DNA of 64,000 nucleotides from Jeongeupia naejangsanensis (GTDB taxonomy: Bacteria > Pseudomonadota > Gammaproteobacteria > Burkholderiales > Chitinibacteraceae), in contig NZ_JAESND010000003.1 in the NCBI RefSeq assembly GCF_016865585.1, positions 1 to 64,000 of the forward strand, read 5' to 3'. Both the position numbers and the translations under genes were made by a program. The notes below the pieces were generated by a model. The model was given only the letters and a program-made list of their open reading frames with translations. It was not told where the DNA came from and searched no databases. Shown here piece after piece: positions 8,768 through 17,858 of this stretch (its first letter is position 1; the number at the start of each line of letters is the position of its first letter).

Positions 8768-9079
8768 ATGACGATGGATACCGAGGCGCTGCTGTCGTGC
8801 GCCAGTTGCAAGGCCTGCTGTTGCCGGCTTGAAGTGCTGTTGCTCGCCGGTGACGACGATGTCCCGCCGCAGTTCGTTGCCCGTGACGAATGGGGCGGCG
8901 AAGTGATGCGCCGGCTGGACGACGGCTGGTGCGCGGCGCTCGACCGCCGCACGATGATGTGTTCGATTTACGCGGTGCGGCCGCTGATCTGCCGCGAATA
9001 CAAACTCGGCGATCATGATTGCCTGGAGCAGCGCAAGCTCATTCCGCTGCTGGCCGTCCGGGGCGAGGGAGAAGCATGA
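8768..9079 (+). CDS. YkgJ-type CxxCxxCC cysteine-cluster protein
   Basis: A 103-residue protein with an N-terminal cysteine cluster (SCASCKACCC) and later CSIYAVRPLICREY, typical of the small zinc- or iron-binding YkgJ/UPF0153 group of unknown exact role. ATG 8759 and ATG 8768 are both possible. A TACAAT hexamer at 8755-8760 overlaps the first, which favours 8768 or later. The stop overlaps the next start (ATGA), so the two genes are coupled. Confidence 0.8.
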   Translation: MTMDTEALLSCASCKACCCRLEVLLLAGDDDVPPQFVARDEWGGEVMRRLDDGWCAALDRRTMMCSIYAVRPLICREYKLGDHDCLEQRKLIPLLAVRGEGEA

Positions 9080-9531
9080 ACTACTGGTTGATGAAGTCCG
9101 AGCCCGACGACGTCGGCATCGACGACCTGCAGCGGCTGGGTCAGGTCGGCTGGTACGGCGTGCGCAATTATCAGGCGCGCAATTTCATGCGTGACGCGAT
9201 GGCGGTCGGCGACGGTGTGCTGTTCTACCACTCGAGCTGCGCCGAGCCCGGCGTTGCCGGTCTGGCCGAAGTCTGCCGCACCGCCTATCCCGACCCGACC
9301 CAGTTCGATCCCGAGTCGAAATATTACGATCCGAAGTCGACACCCGAAGCACCGCGCTGGCAGCAGGTCGACGTGCGCTTTGTCGCCAAGGGACGGCTGC
9401 TGGGCATCGATGCGATGCGTGCCGAGCCCGGACTGGCGGACATGCAGGTGCTCAAGCGCGGCAACCGCCTGTCGATCACGCCGGTGACCGAAGCCGAATG
9501 GCTGCTGATCAGGGACCGGATAGGATGCTGA
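9076..9531 (+). CDS. EVE-domain (thymocyte nuclear protein 1-like) nucleic-acid-binding protein
   Basis: A 151-residue single-domain EVE protein: NYWLMKSEPDD at the start, GVRNYQARNFMRDAM, then GDGVLFYHSS and GVAGLAEV, all standard for the family. EVE domains belong to the PUA-like fold and bind modified bases in RNA or DNA; the cellular substrate in bacteria is largely unknown. ATG 9076 overlaps the YkgJ-like stop, and the gene end overlaps the next start by 7 bp, so it sits inside an operon. Confidence 0.93.
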   Translation: MNYWLMKSEPDDVGIDDLQRLGQVGWYGVRNYQARNFMRDAMAVGDGVLFYHSSCAEPGVAGLAEVCRTAYPDPTQFDPESKYYDPKSTPEAPRWQQVDVRFVAKGRLLGIDAMRAEPGLADMQVLKRGNRLSITPVTEAEWLLIRDRIGC

Positions 9532-10322
9532 TCGCACTGCTTGCCTGCCTCGGTCTGGGGCTGGTCGCCGGGGTGCTGGCGGGCTTGCTGGGTGTCGGTG
9601 GCGGGCTCGTGATCGTGCCGGGCCTGTTGTTCGTCTTCCATCTGGTCGGTCTGCCCGAAACCCACCAGCAGCATCTGGCGCTGGGGACCTCGCTGGCGAC
9701 CATCGTGTTCACCTCGATCGCCAGCTTCCGTGCCCACGCGGCGCGCGGCGCGGTACGCTGGCCGGTGTTCCGGGCGATCGCGCCGGGCATCATCGTCGGC
9801 ACTTTCGTTGGCGCGCAGCTGGCGGCGCTGTTTTCCGGCGTGGCACTCAAATGGTTTTTCGTCGGTTTCGCCTATCTCGTCGGCGCGCAGATGCTGGCCG
9901 ACCTCAAGCCGGCACCGAGCCGGCAACTGCCCGGGCTGCCGGGCATGAGCGGCGTCGGTGGCGTGATCGGCGCGGTGTCGAGCTGGGTCGGCATTGGCGG
10001 CGGCTCGCTGTCCGTCCCGTTCATGACCTTGTGCAATGTGCCGGTACGCGAAGCGATCGGTACCTCGGCGGCGATCGGCCTGCCCATCGCACTGGCCGGT
10101 GCGGCCGGTTATGTCGCCAGCGGCTGGCATGCATTCGGGTTGCCACCGGGCAGCGCCGGCTTCGTTTACCTGCCGGCGCTGGCCGGCATTGTCATTGCCA
10201 GCTTCCCGATGGCCAAGGTCGGCGCTTGGCTGGCACACCGCCTGCCGGTGCCGGTGCTGAAGAAGTGTTTTGCCCTGTTGCTGATCGTCCTGGCAACGAA
10301 GATGTTGCTGACGCTGGTCTGA
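9525..10322 (+). CDS. TSUP family membrane transporter, second copy
   Basis: A 265-residue membrane protein. It has duplicated TSUP signatures (LAGLLGVGGGLVIVPGLL, then VIGAVSSWVGIGGGSLSVPF) and an HLALGTSLATIVFTS segment. Its ATG 9525 lies within the EVE gene end, preceded by GGATAGG. It is related to, but clearly diverged from, the TSUP protein at 7948, so the cluster carries two transporters rather than a recent duplication. Substrate unknown. Confidence 0.9.
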   Translation: MLIALLACLGLGLVAGVLAGLLGVGGGLVIVPGLLFVFHLVGLPETHQQHLALGTSLATIVFTSIASFRAHAARGAVRWPVFRAIAPGIIVGTFVGAQLAALFSGVALKWFFVGFAYLVGAQMLADLKPAPSRQLPGLPGMSGVGGVIGAVSSWVGIGGGSLSVPFMTLCNVPVREAIGTSAAIGLPIALAGAAGYVASGWHAFGLPPGSAGFVYLPALAGIVIASFPMAKVGAWLAHRLPVPVLKKCFALLLIVLATKMLLTLV

Positions 10323-10328
10323 CGAAAT

Positions 10329-10360
10329 GAACAACGCCACCCGAGGGTGGCGTTGTTCAT
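10329..10360. terminator. Long hairpin between convergent genes
   Basis: A perfect 15-bp inverted repeat (10329-10343 with 10346-10360, TGAACAACGCCACCC and its complement) lies between the second TSUP gene and the convergent kinase gene. The T-run is weak, but the stem is very strong and should work in both directions. Confidence 0.75.
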
Positions 10361-10370
10361 GATCACTTGC

Positions 10371-11318
10371 TTACTGCTGACCGGGCCACGGGCTGCCGAA
10401 TGCCGCCTGATAGTCGGCAGAGATCGATTCGACCGTGAACTGGTGGTTCTGCGCGCCGCGCTGGGCGATCTTCATGGCACCGAGCAGCGACGACAGCCGG
10501 CCGGTACTCGGCCAGTCCCAGCCTTGGGTGATGCCGTAGAGCAGGCCGGCGCGGAAGGCGTCGCCGCAGCCGGTCGGATCGACAACGGCTTCGGCCCGGA
10601 CGGCCGGGATGTCATGCACGACGCCGTCGGCATAAATGTGTGCGCCTTCGGCGCCGCGGGTCACGATCAGCGCTTTCAGCTGACCGGCAATCTCGGCCAG
10701 CGACAGGCCGGTACGGCTGGCGATGACCTCCGCCTCGTAGTCGTTGGCGGCGAGATAGGTCGCCAGCTCGATCATCCGGCGCAGTTCGTCACCGTCGAAC
10801 AGCGGAAAGGCCTGGCCGAGGTCGAAGATGAACGGGATGCCGGCGGCGGCGAGCTGCTCGGCACGTTCGACCATCGCCTGCTTGCTGTCCGGCCCGATGA
10901 TTGCAAGTTCAACCGGCGCTTCGACCTGTTCGAGCCGGTTCAGGTGCGCCAGCCCCATCGCGCCCGGGTGGAAGGCTGCGATCTGGTTGTCGTCGAGGTC
11001 GGTGGTGACGAAACACTGCGCGGTGAACTGCTCGGGCAGCTCGCGCACATGGGTGCGGGTGATGCCCAGATTGTCCAATCGTTGGGCGTAGGGGCCGAAA
11101 TCGCTGCCGACCGCCGCCATGATCAGTGGATCACCCCCCAGCAACTTCAGCGAATACGCGATATTTCCGGCACAACCGCCGAACTCGCGACGCATTTCCG
11201 GTACCAGGAACGATACCGACAGCATGTGGATCTGATCCGGCAGGATGTGGCGCTTGAATTGATCTTGAAACACCATGATGGTGTCATAGGCAACCGAGCC
11301 GCAAATCAGCGTGGACAT
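10371..11318 (-). CDS. PfkB-family carbohydrate/nucleoside kinase (adenosine-kinase-like)
   Basis: A 315-residue kinase. It has the N-terminal di-glycine motif (EFGGCAGNIAYSLKLLGG) and the C-terminal anion-hole and catalytic motif DPTGCGDAFRAG, in which the usual GAGD is GCGD. Proteins of this type phosphorylate sugars or nucleosides with ATP; the IAYSLKLLGGDPLI segment is closest to adenosine/ribokinase-like members. Substrate cannot be fixed from sequence. ATG 11318 is preferred over an upstream TTG, with GGGAAAC upstream. Confidence 0.88.
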   Translation of the reverse strand: MSTLICGSVAYDTIMVFQDQFKRHILPDQIHMLSVSFLVPEMRREFGGCAGNIAYSLKLLGGDPLIMAAVGSDFGPYAQRLDNLGITRTHVRELPEQFTAQCFVTTDLDDNQIAAFHPGAMGLAHLNRLEQVEAPVELAIIGPDSKQAMVERAEQLAAAGIPFIFDLGQAFPLFDGDELRRMIELATYLAANDYEAEVIASRTGLSLAEIAGQLKALIVTRGAEGAHIYADGVVHDIPAVRAEAVVDPTGCGDAFRAGLLYGITQGWDWPSTGRLSSLLGAMKIAQRGAQNHQFTVESISADYQAAFGSPWPGQQ

Positions 11319-11444
11319 GGTGTTTCCCAAGTTGAAAATCGGTCGATTATGCCACCTGTCGGAGCCGATGGTCGCTTCGTCGTACCGGGTACCGTTGGCG
11401 TGGCTGCTTTGTTAAGCTTGCAGTATGTGTAGGATTATTCATTC

Positions 11445-12569
11445 ATGCTGATTTCCATTTCGAATCTATTGGTATTTGCGAGCCTGCTTCTGGGCGTGCT
11501 GGTCGCCGGCCAGCTGGTCCTGCTCGGCAACAGCCAGCATGAATCCGGGCTCGGCCCACTGGCGCTGGCGGGGGCGCTGACCGGTCTGACCGCCTTGCTG
11601 GCCGCGCTGGGCATGGCGCCACTTGCTGTTGCAGCATGGGTTTTCGCCGAATCGCTCTTCAATGTGGCGCTGCGCCGTCATCTGCTGAAAACGCCGCACT
11701 GGGCGCCGGCGGTCGGTTGCGCGCTACTGGCCTTCTTGCTGGGGGTCGCGTGGCAACGCGTCTTCGGCGATGAACTCCCGGTCATGCTGGCCGCCACCCT
11801 GGCCATCGTGCCGCTGGCTGTCTTGCGTCTTCAGTTGCTGCGCCAGCCGTTTGCCGAGGAGCGTGCCGGCGGGCCGCGACTGGTGATGGCGACCGTGTGC
11901 ACCCTGCATGCTATGTACTGGCTCGGCATGCTGTTCTTCTGGGCCTTTGCCCAGCCCGGCTGGTGGGGAAGTGCCGAAGCGCTGGTGCTCGAATGCATGC
12001 TGTTCGGGCTGTTCCAGTCGCTGCTGTGGCCGCAGCTGGTCGCGCAGAAGCTGCGCGGCCGTCTGGCGCGTCTGGCACGCTACGACGTACTGACCTGGGC
12101 GCTGAACCGTCGCGGTTTCGAAGAGGTCTGCTTGCGCGAACTGCGTCGTGCCCGCAAGCACGAACGTCCGCTCGGTTTGCTGCTGGTCGACATCGACCGG
12201 ATGCACGCGATCAACAGCCGCTACGGTCACGCTGGTGGCGACCATGTGCTGCGGACCTGCGCCGCGGCGCTACGCAGTCACCTCCGTCCCGAGGACAGCC
12301 TTGGCCGGATCGGTGGCGACAGTTTCTGCATCCTGGCGCCGCACCGCAACGATGCCGAATTGCAGACGCTGCTGATGGAGCTGCGCGAGGCGCTGACCAC
12401 CATCGTGTCCGACTATGACGACATCGCAATCCGTGTTTCGGCGGGTGTCAGCATGGCGACGTATCCGCATGACGGCGTGGATTTCCCGGTGCTGTACGGG
12501 CAGGCGCAATCGCGCCTGCGGCCCGCCACCGACGGCCCGGCATCGGGCTTCATGGTCGCGCGCGGCTGA
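11445..12569 (+). CDS. Membrane protein with degenerate GGDEF domain (GGDSF), intact I-site
   Basis: A 374-residue protein with about six hydrophobic segments in residues 1-200 and a GGDEF-type domain from about 210 to 365. The fold landmarks are present (DVLTWALNRRGFE, LLLVDIDRMHAINSRYGHAGGD). The active-site signature reads GGDSF (residues 290-294, bases 12312-12326), replacing the catalytic/metal Glu by Ser. The inhibitory c-di-GMP site RPED (281-284) is kept at the right distance. By family knowledge, loss of that Glu usually abolishes cyclase activity while an intact I-site can still bind c-di-GMP, so a receptor role is inferred. Confidence 0.85.
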   Translation: MLISISNLLVFASLLLGVLVAGQLVLLGNSQHESGLGPLALAGALTGLTALLAALGMAPLAVAAWVFAESLFNVALRRHLLKTPHWAPAVGCALLAFLLGVAWQRVFGDELPVMLAATLAIVPLAVLRLQLLRQPFAEERAGGPRLVMATVCTLHAMYWLGMLFFWAFAQPGWWGSAEALVLECMLFGLFQSLLWPQLVAQKLRGRLARLARYDVLTWALNRRGFEEVCLRELRRARKHERPLGLLLVDIDRMHAINSRYGHAGGDHVLRTCAAALRSHLRPEDSLGRIGGDSFCILAPHRNDAELQTLLMELREALTTIVSDYDDIAIRVSAGVSMATYPHDGVDFPVLYGQAQSRLRPATDGPASGFMVARG

Positions 12570-12594
12570 TTCGTCGGGTTTGTCTCGCCAACGG

Positions 12595-12612
12595 CGCCCG
12601 CTTGAGCGGGCG
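12595..12612 (+). terminator. Weak terminator after the GGDSF gene
   Basis: An 8-bp stem (CGCCCGCT with AGCGGGCG) has a very short loop and is followed by TCGTCGTTT. No long T-run, hence moderate confidence. Confidence 0.5.
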
Positions 12613-12794
12613 TCGTCGTTTCCGGCGTCGTACTTAACCAACACTTCCATACGTGATGCTGACGTCTGGCCGTCATTGTATGCCGGCCGTCGTGGCGACA
12701 CGTGCCGATCGCCTTTCTCCGTCCGCGTGCGTCCGGCCTTGTTTAGATTGTCGCAATGCCGTCGTCATGGCGGTGACCTGAACGGAGAGTCCGG

Positions 12795-14039
12795 ATGCAA
12801 AGTAGTGAACCGTGGCCGCGCCTGCTGGCGCCGCTGCGCTCGGAACGGCGCCGCCATGCGCTGATGCTGTGCCTGATCATCGTGCTGGCCTATGTGTATT
12901 GCCGCAATGCGGTCATCGTTGGTGATGAGGTGGTCCACGAGGCACAAATCCGCCGTTTCCTGCTCGGCGATTTCAGCATCGATTCGCGTCTGACGACGAT
13001 TCCCGGCTACCACATGCTGGTGGCCGCGCTGAGCTGGCCGTTCGGAGCCTATTCGCTGGCCACGGTGCGTGGCATCAGCACGCTGTTCGGCACCGCGCTG
13101 GTCCTGGTTTATGCGCTGTTGCTGCGCGAACGCCACGGCGCCGTCTCGCCGCAGCGTCTGGTGCAGTTCGCGTTCTTCCCGATTTTCCTGCCCTATTTCT
13201 ATCTGGCCTACACCGATGTACTGTCGTTGCTGCTGGTTTTCGGCGGATTGTGGCTGGCGTTGCGCAAGCAGGCGATTCCGGCGGCGCTGGTGCTCGGCCT
13301 GAGCATCTGCGTGCGCCAGCAGAACGTCATCTGGCTGCTGGCGGTGCCGGTGCTGGCCTACTGCCGCGACAGCGGCTTCCGCTGGTGTCGCGAAACGCTG
13401 AAGGAACACGTGGCCGGCGCGGGACTGTACGCGCTGGCGCTGGCCGGTTTCATCGTTTTCGTGCTCTGGAACGGGGGTGTCGCGGTCGGCGATCGTGGTG
13501 CGCACCAGCTGTCCGGACTGTTCGTCGGCAACGTGTTCTTCATGTTGCTGCTGTACGCGATTTTCCTGTTGCCCAGCGTGGTGGCCAACCTGCCGGCGAC
13601 GCTGGACTATGCGCGCCATCACGGCTTCGTGCCGCTGCTGCTCGCCGGACTGCTGGTGGTTTACCTGTTCGGCTTCCAGAACAGCCACCCGTACAACGCG
13701 ATCCAGCCCGAATACTTTCTGCGCAACGGCTTGCTGACGCTGCTGTCGTCGTCGCTGCCGGTCAAGCTGCTGTTCTTCATTCCGATCGCGCTGGCCACGC
13801 TCGACTGGCTGGCGATGGCGCAACGCCGGCCCGAGCTGTACGTGATCGCCGCTTTCAGCGTACTGGCGCTGCTGCCGTCGTGGCTGATCGAACAGCGCTA
13901 CATGATGATTCCGTTTGCGTTGCTGCTGCTTTACCGCGACGACGACCGGCCCGGCGTGCAGGCGCTGACGGGCGCGCTGTATGCGATTGTCGCTGTTGTG
14001 TTCGTCTACGGCACCGCGACGCTGCGCTTCTTCCTGTAG
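12795..14039 (+). CDS. DIE2/ALG10-like membrane glycosyltransferase
   Basis: A 414-residue protein with about ten membrane segments. An early acidic motif in the first lumenal/periplasmic loop (GDEVVHEAQ, Asp44-Glu45) is followed by SRLTTIPGYHM. Later blocks are LPYFYLAYTDVLS, CVRQQNVIW, a short HPYN motif and EQRYMMIPFALLLLY. These blocks match, in order, hallmark segments of the ALG10/DIE2 family (GT59), which in eukaryotes adds the terminal alpha-1,2-glucose to the dolichol-linked oligosaccharide. In bacteria the acceptor is unknown; an undecaprenyl- or lipid-linked glycan is an inference. It is not in a glycan operon. A general GT-C protein is the fallback call. Confidence 0.72.
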   Translation: MQSSEPWPRLLAPLRSERRRHALMLCLIIVLAYVYCRNAVIVGDEVVHEAQIRRFLLGDFSIDSRLTTIPGYHMLVAALSWPFGAYSLATVRGISTLFGTALVLVYALLLRERHGAVSPQRLVQFAFFPIFLPYFYLAYTDVLSLLLVFGGLWLALRKQAIPAALVLGLSICVRQQNVIWLLAVPVLAYCRDSGFRWCRETLKEHVAGAGLYALALAGFIVFVLWNGGVAVGDRGAHQLSGLFVGNVFFMLLLYAIFLLPSVVANLPATLDYARHHGFVPLLLAGLLVVYLFGFQNSHPYNAIQPEYFLRNGLLTLLSSSLPVKLLFFIPIALATLDWLAMAQRRPELYVIAAFSVLALLPSWLIEQRYMMIPFALLLLYRDDDRPGVQALTGALYAIVAVVFVYGTATLRFFL

Positions 14040-14040
14040 T

Positions 14041-14661
14041 TCAGGCGACGTAGAGCAGAATGCTGAAGAAGTGGCAGACGCTGCCGGCCAGTACGAACAG
14101 GTGCCAGATGCCGTGACCGTGGCGGATCTTTTCGTCGAAGATGAAGAAGATGATGCCGATGCTGTAGATCACGCCACCGGCCACCAGCCACGCCATACCG
14201 CCGGCGGGCAGCGCCAGTTTCAGCGGCTTCATCGCGATCAGGATCAGCCAGCCCATCAGCACGTAGATGATCAGCGAGAACACCCGCGTGCGCTTGCCGA
14301 TCAGCAGCTCCTGAATGATGCCGATCAGCGCCAGTCCCCAACTGATGCCGAACAGCGTCCAGCCCCAGGGGCCGCGCAGCGTCACCAGCGAAAACGGCGT
14401 GTAGCTGCCGGCAATCAGCAGGTAGATCGCGCAGTGGTCGAACTTCTGCAGCACCTTCTTGGCGCCGGCGTGGCGGATCGAGTGGTACAGCGTCGACGCG
14501 CCATAGAGCATGACCAGCGTTGCGCCATAGATGCTGACGCTGACGACCTGCCAGGCGTTGCCGTACAGGCTGGCGACGACGACCAGCACGACAAGGCCGG
14601 CGACGGCGAGCAGCGTGCCGATCAGGTGGCTGTAGCTGTTGAAACGTTCTCCACGGTACAT
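14041..14661 (-). CDS. Hemolysin III / YqfA family seven-helix membrane protein
   Basis: A 206-residue, seven-TM protein of the hemolysin III (PAQR-related) family. Diagnostic segments are RFNSYSHLIG, the GASTLYHSI helix, FDHCAIYLLIAGSYTPF and the C-terminal HGHGIWHLFVLAGSVCHFF. The conserved Ser, Asp and His residues are the presumed metal ligands in PAQR proteins. Start ATG 14661 has GGAGAAG upstream. Despite the name, haemolysis is not established for most members. It converges on the ALG10-like gene with only one base between stops. Confidence 0.92.
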   Translation of the reverse strand: MYRGERFNSYSHLIGTLLAVAGLVVLVVVASLYGNAWQVVSVSIYGATLVMLYGASTLYHSIRHAGAKKVLQKFDHCAIYLLIAGSYTPFSLVTLRGPWGWTLFGISWGLALIGIIQELLIGKRTRVFSLIIYVLMGWLILIAMKPLKLALPAGGMAWLVAGGVIYSIGIIFFIFDEKIRHGHGIWHLFVLAGSVCHFFSILLYVA

Positions 14662-14814
14662 GGGCTTCTCCGGACGAAGCCGAAAGCATAACCGCTGCTG
14701 GTGGCGGCGCACTGTGGAAATTCCCACGACCACCGGCCCTTGCGGCGCGGACGACCCGCAAAGTCGCGTTTCCGGTTCTAAGCTGGTTCGACCCTTGTCC
14801 GAACGGAGCCTGCA

Positions 14815-15417
14815 ATGACCAAGATCCTGGTGGTGTACTACTCGATGTATGGCCATGTCGAAACCATGGCCCAAGCGGTGGCGGAGGGCGCGCGCGGTGT
14901 CGCCGGTGTCGAGGTGACGCTCAAGCGGGTCGCTGATCTCGTGCCCGAAGAGGTGGCGCGCAAGGCCGGCGCCAAACTCGACCAGGCTGCACCGGTTGCC
15001 GCGCCGTCCGAGCTGGCCGACTACGACGCGGTCATCTTCGGTACGCCGACACGCTTCGGCAATATGGCGGCGCAGATGCGCAACTTCCTCGACCAGACCG
15101 GCGGGCTGTGGGCGAGTGGCGCGCTGATCGGCAAGATTGGCAGCGTGTTCACCAGCACCGCCACCCAGCACGGCGGCCAGGAAACGACGATCACCTCGTT
15201 CCACACCACACTGCTGCATCACGGCATGGTGATCGTCGGCGTGCCGTATGCATGTGCCGGGCTGACCAGAATGGACGAGATCACCGGCGGCAGCCCCTAC
15301 GGCGCCAGTACCTTGACCAGTGGCGACGGCAGCCGCTCGCCGTCGGCGAACGAACTCGACATCGCCCGCTATCAGGGTCGGCATGTCGCGGAGCTTGCGA
15401 AGAAGCTTGGTGCCTGA
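14815..15417 (+). CDS. wrbA: NAD(P)H:quinone oxidoreductase WrbA
   Basis: A 200-residue flavodoxin-like protein. The FMN phosphate loop is [12 protein letters not shown]; other family blocks are [33 protein letters not shown] and [10 protein letters not shown]. WrbA performs two-electron reduction of quinones, avoiding semiquinone radicals, and is usually a soluble tetramer. Length and blocks are typical. A strong terminator follows. Confidence 0.96.
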   Translation: MTKILVVYYSMYGHVETMAQAVAEGARGVAGVEVTLKRVADLVPEEVARKAGAKLDQAAPVAAPSELADYDAVIFGTPTRFGNMAAQMRNFLDQTGGLWASGALIGKIGSVFTSTATQHGGQETTITSFHTTLLHHGMVIVGVPYACAGLTRMDEITGGSPYGASTLTSGDGSRSPSANELDIARYQGRHVAELAKKLGA

Positions 15418-15438
15418 GCTTTGGCTGTTGTCCCGGCG

Positions 15439-15471
15439 TGAAAAAGCCCCGTCGTTGACGGGGCTTTTTTT
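15439..15471. terminator. Bidirectional terminator between wrbA and purC
   Basis: A 9-bp stem (AGCCCCGTC with GACGGGGCT) has a GTT loop, preceded by A5 and followed by T7. It serves wrbA (+) and purC (-), which converge. Confidence 0.92.
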
Positions 15472-15488
15472 GCTGCTCGTCCGACCGA

Positions 15489-16367
15489 TCAGGCGGTCAG
15501 CTTGTCGAGTGCTTCGCGATACTTGGCCGCGGTCTTCTCGGCGACGTCGAGCGGCACGGCCGGGGCCGGCGGCTGCTTGTTCCAGCCGGTGCTTTCCAGC
15601 CAGTCGCGGACGAACTGCTTGTCGTACGACGGCGGGTTGCTGCCCGGCTGGTACTGGTCGGCCGGCCAGAAGCGGCTCGAATCCGGCGTCAGCGCCTCGT
15701 CCATCAGGCACAGCGTGCCGTCCTCATCGAGGCCGAATTCGAACTTGGTGTCGGCGATGATGATGCCGCGGGTCGCGGCGAACTCGGCTGCGGCCTTGTA
15801 CAGCCGGATCGCGGTATCGCGTACCTTGGCGGCGAGTTCCGGGCCGATCAGGTCGGCGGTCTGCTCGAACGAGATCGGTTCGTCGTGGTCGCCGACGGCG
15901 GCCTTGGTGCTCGGCGTGAAGATCGGTTCGGGCAGCTGCTGCGCCTCGATCAGGCCCGCCGGCAGCGCGATGCCGCTGACTGCGCCGGTGGCCTTGTAGT
16001 CCTTCCAGCCGCCGCCGGCCAGATAGCCGCGCACGACCGCCTCGACCGGCACCGGCTTCAGGCGCTTGACCACGACCGCGCGGCCTTCGACCTGCGGCAG
16101 GTCCTCGGCACTGACGACGTCCTCGGCCTTTTCGCCGGTGAAGTGGCTCGGCACCAGATCCCTGAACTTGTCGAACCAGAAGTTCGAGATCGCGGTGAGG
16201 ATCTTGCCCTTTTCCGGAATCGGCTCTTCGAGGATCACATCGAACGCCGACAGGCGATCGGTCGCGATCATCAGCATGCGCTGGGCGTCGATTTCGTACA
16301 GGTCGCGTACCTTGCCCGAGTAGATCTTCTTCAGGCTCTTGAGGTCGGTGGAGGTGATGCTGGACAT
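15489..16367 (-). CDS. purC: Phosphoribosylaminoimidazole-succinocarboxamide synthase (SAICAR synthetase)
   Basis: A 292-residue ATP-dependent enzyme joining aspartate to CAIR in purine synthesis. The N-terminal ATP-grasp segment ([15 protein letters not shown]), the [12 protein letters not shown] signature and the [14 protein letters not shown] signature are all present. ATG 16367 is chosen because AAGGAAACG precedes it. Together with purE and purK 3-5 kb away it supplies consecutive purine steps, though not in one operon. Confidence 0.97.
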   Translation of the reverse strand: MSSITSTDLKSLKKIYSGKVRDLYEIDAQRMLMIATDRLSAFDVILEEPIPEKGKILTAISNFWFDKFRDLVPSHFTGEKAEDVVSAEDLPQVEGRAVVVKRLKPVPVEAVVRGYLAGGGWKDYKATGAVSGIALPAGLIEAQQLPEPIFTPSTKAAVGDHDEPISFEQTADLIGPELAAKVRDTAIRLYKAAAEFAATRGIIIADTKFEFGLDEDGTLCLMDEALTPDSSRFWPADQYQPGSNPPSYDKQFVRDWLESTGWNKQPPAPAVPLDVAEKTAAKYREALDKLTA

Positions 16368-16476
16368 CTCGTTTCCTTGGCGCGGGCCGGGGTCGGCGGC
16401 AAAAGCCGTATTTTGCCCGATTCCGGCCCGCATTTCATGCCGCCCGGCCGGATGCCGCGCGGGCCGGGACGACAGA

Positions 16477-16504
16477 ACGCCCCGAGGGCGAGCCGTCGGG
16501 GCGT
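16477..16504 (-). terminator. Probable terminator of aqpZ
   Basis: A 9-bp stem (ACGCCCCGA with TCGGGGCGT) with a 10-nt loop lies 20 bp after the aqpZ stop. The T-run is poor. Confidence 0.5.
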
Positions 16505-16523
16505 CGGGTGATGCAGTTGGCGC

Positions 16524-17225
16524 TTACTCGCTCTTGCCGGCGACCACCGGGTAAATCACGCCGGCAATGGCCGCACCGATCAGCGGCGCAACCCAGAACA
16601 GCCACAGCTGATCGATTGCCCAACCGCCTGCGAACAGGGCGACACCGGTGCTGCGTGCCGGATTCACCGAGGTGTTGGTGACCGGAATGCTGATCAGGTG
16701 GATCAGCGTCAGTGCCAGACCGATCGCGATCGGCGCGAAGCCGGCCGGTGCGCGCTTGTCGGTTGCGCCGAGGATGACGAACAGGAACATGGCGGTCATG
16801 ACGACTTCGCACACCAGCGCAGCCATCAGGCTGTAACCGTCGGGCGAATGCGCACCGTAGCCGTTCGATGCAAAGCCGCCGGCCAGATCGAAGCCGGCCT
16901 TGCCGCTGGCGATCGTGTACAGCACCGCAGCGGCGGCGATCCCGCCGAGCACCTGGGCGATCACGTAGGGCAGCAGCTCTTTCGCCGGGAAACGGCCGCC
17001 GACGACGAGGCCCAGCGACACGGCCGGGTTCAGATGGCAGCCGGAAACGTGGCCGATCGCAAACGCCATGGTCAGCACGGTCAGGCCGAAGGCGAGCGAG
17101 ACGCCGGCAAAGCCGATACCGAGTTGCGGAAAGCCGGCGGCGAGTACGGCGCTGCCACAGCCGCCGAGTACGAGCCAGAATGTGCCGATGAATTCCGCCG
17201 CCATGCGGTTTTTGAGCGGATACAT
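16524..17225 (-). CDS. aqpZ: Aquaporin Z
   Basis: A 233-residue, six-helix channel with both NPA boxes ([11 protein letters not shown] and [10 protein letters not shown]). The TNTSVNPAR context around the selectivity filter is that of water-selective AqpZ rather than GlpF. ATG 17225 is chosen with AAGGGGGAA upstream; an in-frame extension to 17294 has no such site. It should mediate rapid water flow at the inner membrane. Confidence 0.95.
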   Translation of the reverse strand: MYPLKNRMAAEFIGTFWLVLGGCGSAVLAAGFPQLGIGFAGVSLAFGLTVLTMAFAIGHVSGCHLNPAVSLGLVVGGRFPAKELLPYVIAQVLGGIAAAAVLYTIASGKAGFDLAGGFASNGYGAHSPDGYSLMAALVCEVVMTAMFLFVILGATDKRAPAGFAPIAIGLALTLIHLISIPVTNTSVNPARSTGVALFAGGWAIDQLWLFWVAPLIGAAIAGVIYPVVAGKSE

Positions 17226-17354
17226 GTTTCCCCCTTGTTGTGGATGCACGTGACAGGCTTGCCACGAAAGGGGAACAGAATAGGGCAATGACATTGACTA
17301 TTCTGTCAGATTTACCCTGACAAAATCGTCAATTTTCCCTTTCATCGTCGAAAT

Positions 17355-17858
17355 TCAGACTGCCGGGGCCGACAGATCGAGCCTGAACGTACGGTAGCGC
17401 AAGCCGTACCAGCCCGGCAGTTCGCCGTATCCGGCAAAACCGAGCGAGGCATACAGCTGCTGCGCCGGTTGCATCCAGTCACTGGTATACAGGCCGATCG
17501 CGGGGGCCTGCTGCGATCGGGCGAGGGCGATGCAGTGCCGCATCAGTTGCCGCGAGACACCCTGACCGCGCGCCGGCGGGGCGACGCCAAGCAGCCGCAC
17601 GAAGGCCCAGTCGGACGGAAACAGGCTGGCCTCGGTGCCGGGGGGGCCGTACAGGATGCAGCCGGCCGGCGCTCCGTCGTGCTCCATCAGCCACCACTGG
17701 CCGGCGGCACGGCCGACCGCCGATGCGATGTTCGCCGCCATGGCGCTGCCGTCGGCTTCCGGCAGCTGGTCGATGAATTCGGCATAACTGGCGAGCAGCA
17801 GCGCGCGCAGTACCGGAAAGTCGCCGGTACCGGCGGTGCGCAGATGGTGCGTGCTCAT
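17355..17858 (-). CDS. GNAT family N-acetyltransferase
   Basis: A 167-residue acetyltransferase with a GNAT core: LLGVAPPARGQGVSRQLMRHC is the acetyl-CoA pyrophosphate loop (RGQGVS), followed by ALARSQQAPAIGLYTSD and an LYASLGF motif. Its ATG overlaps the stop of the PaiB-type gene by 4 bp, so the two are translationally coupled. The pairing recalls PaiA (polyamine acetyltransferase) with PaiB, but the substrate is not deducible. Confidence 0.85.
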   Translation of the reverse strand: MSTHHLRTAGTGDFPVLRALLLASYAEFIDQLPEADGSAMAANIASAVGRAAGQWWLMEHDGAPAGCILYGPPGTEASLFPSDWAFVRLLGVAPPARGQGVSRQLMRHCIALARSQQAPAIGLYTSDWMQPAQQLYASLGFAGYGELPGWYGLRYRTFRLDLSAPAV

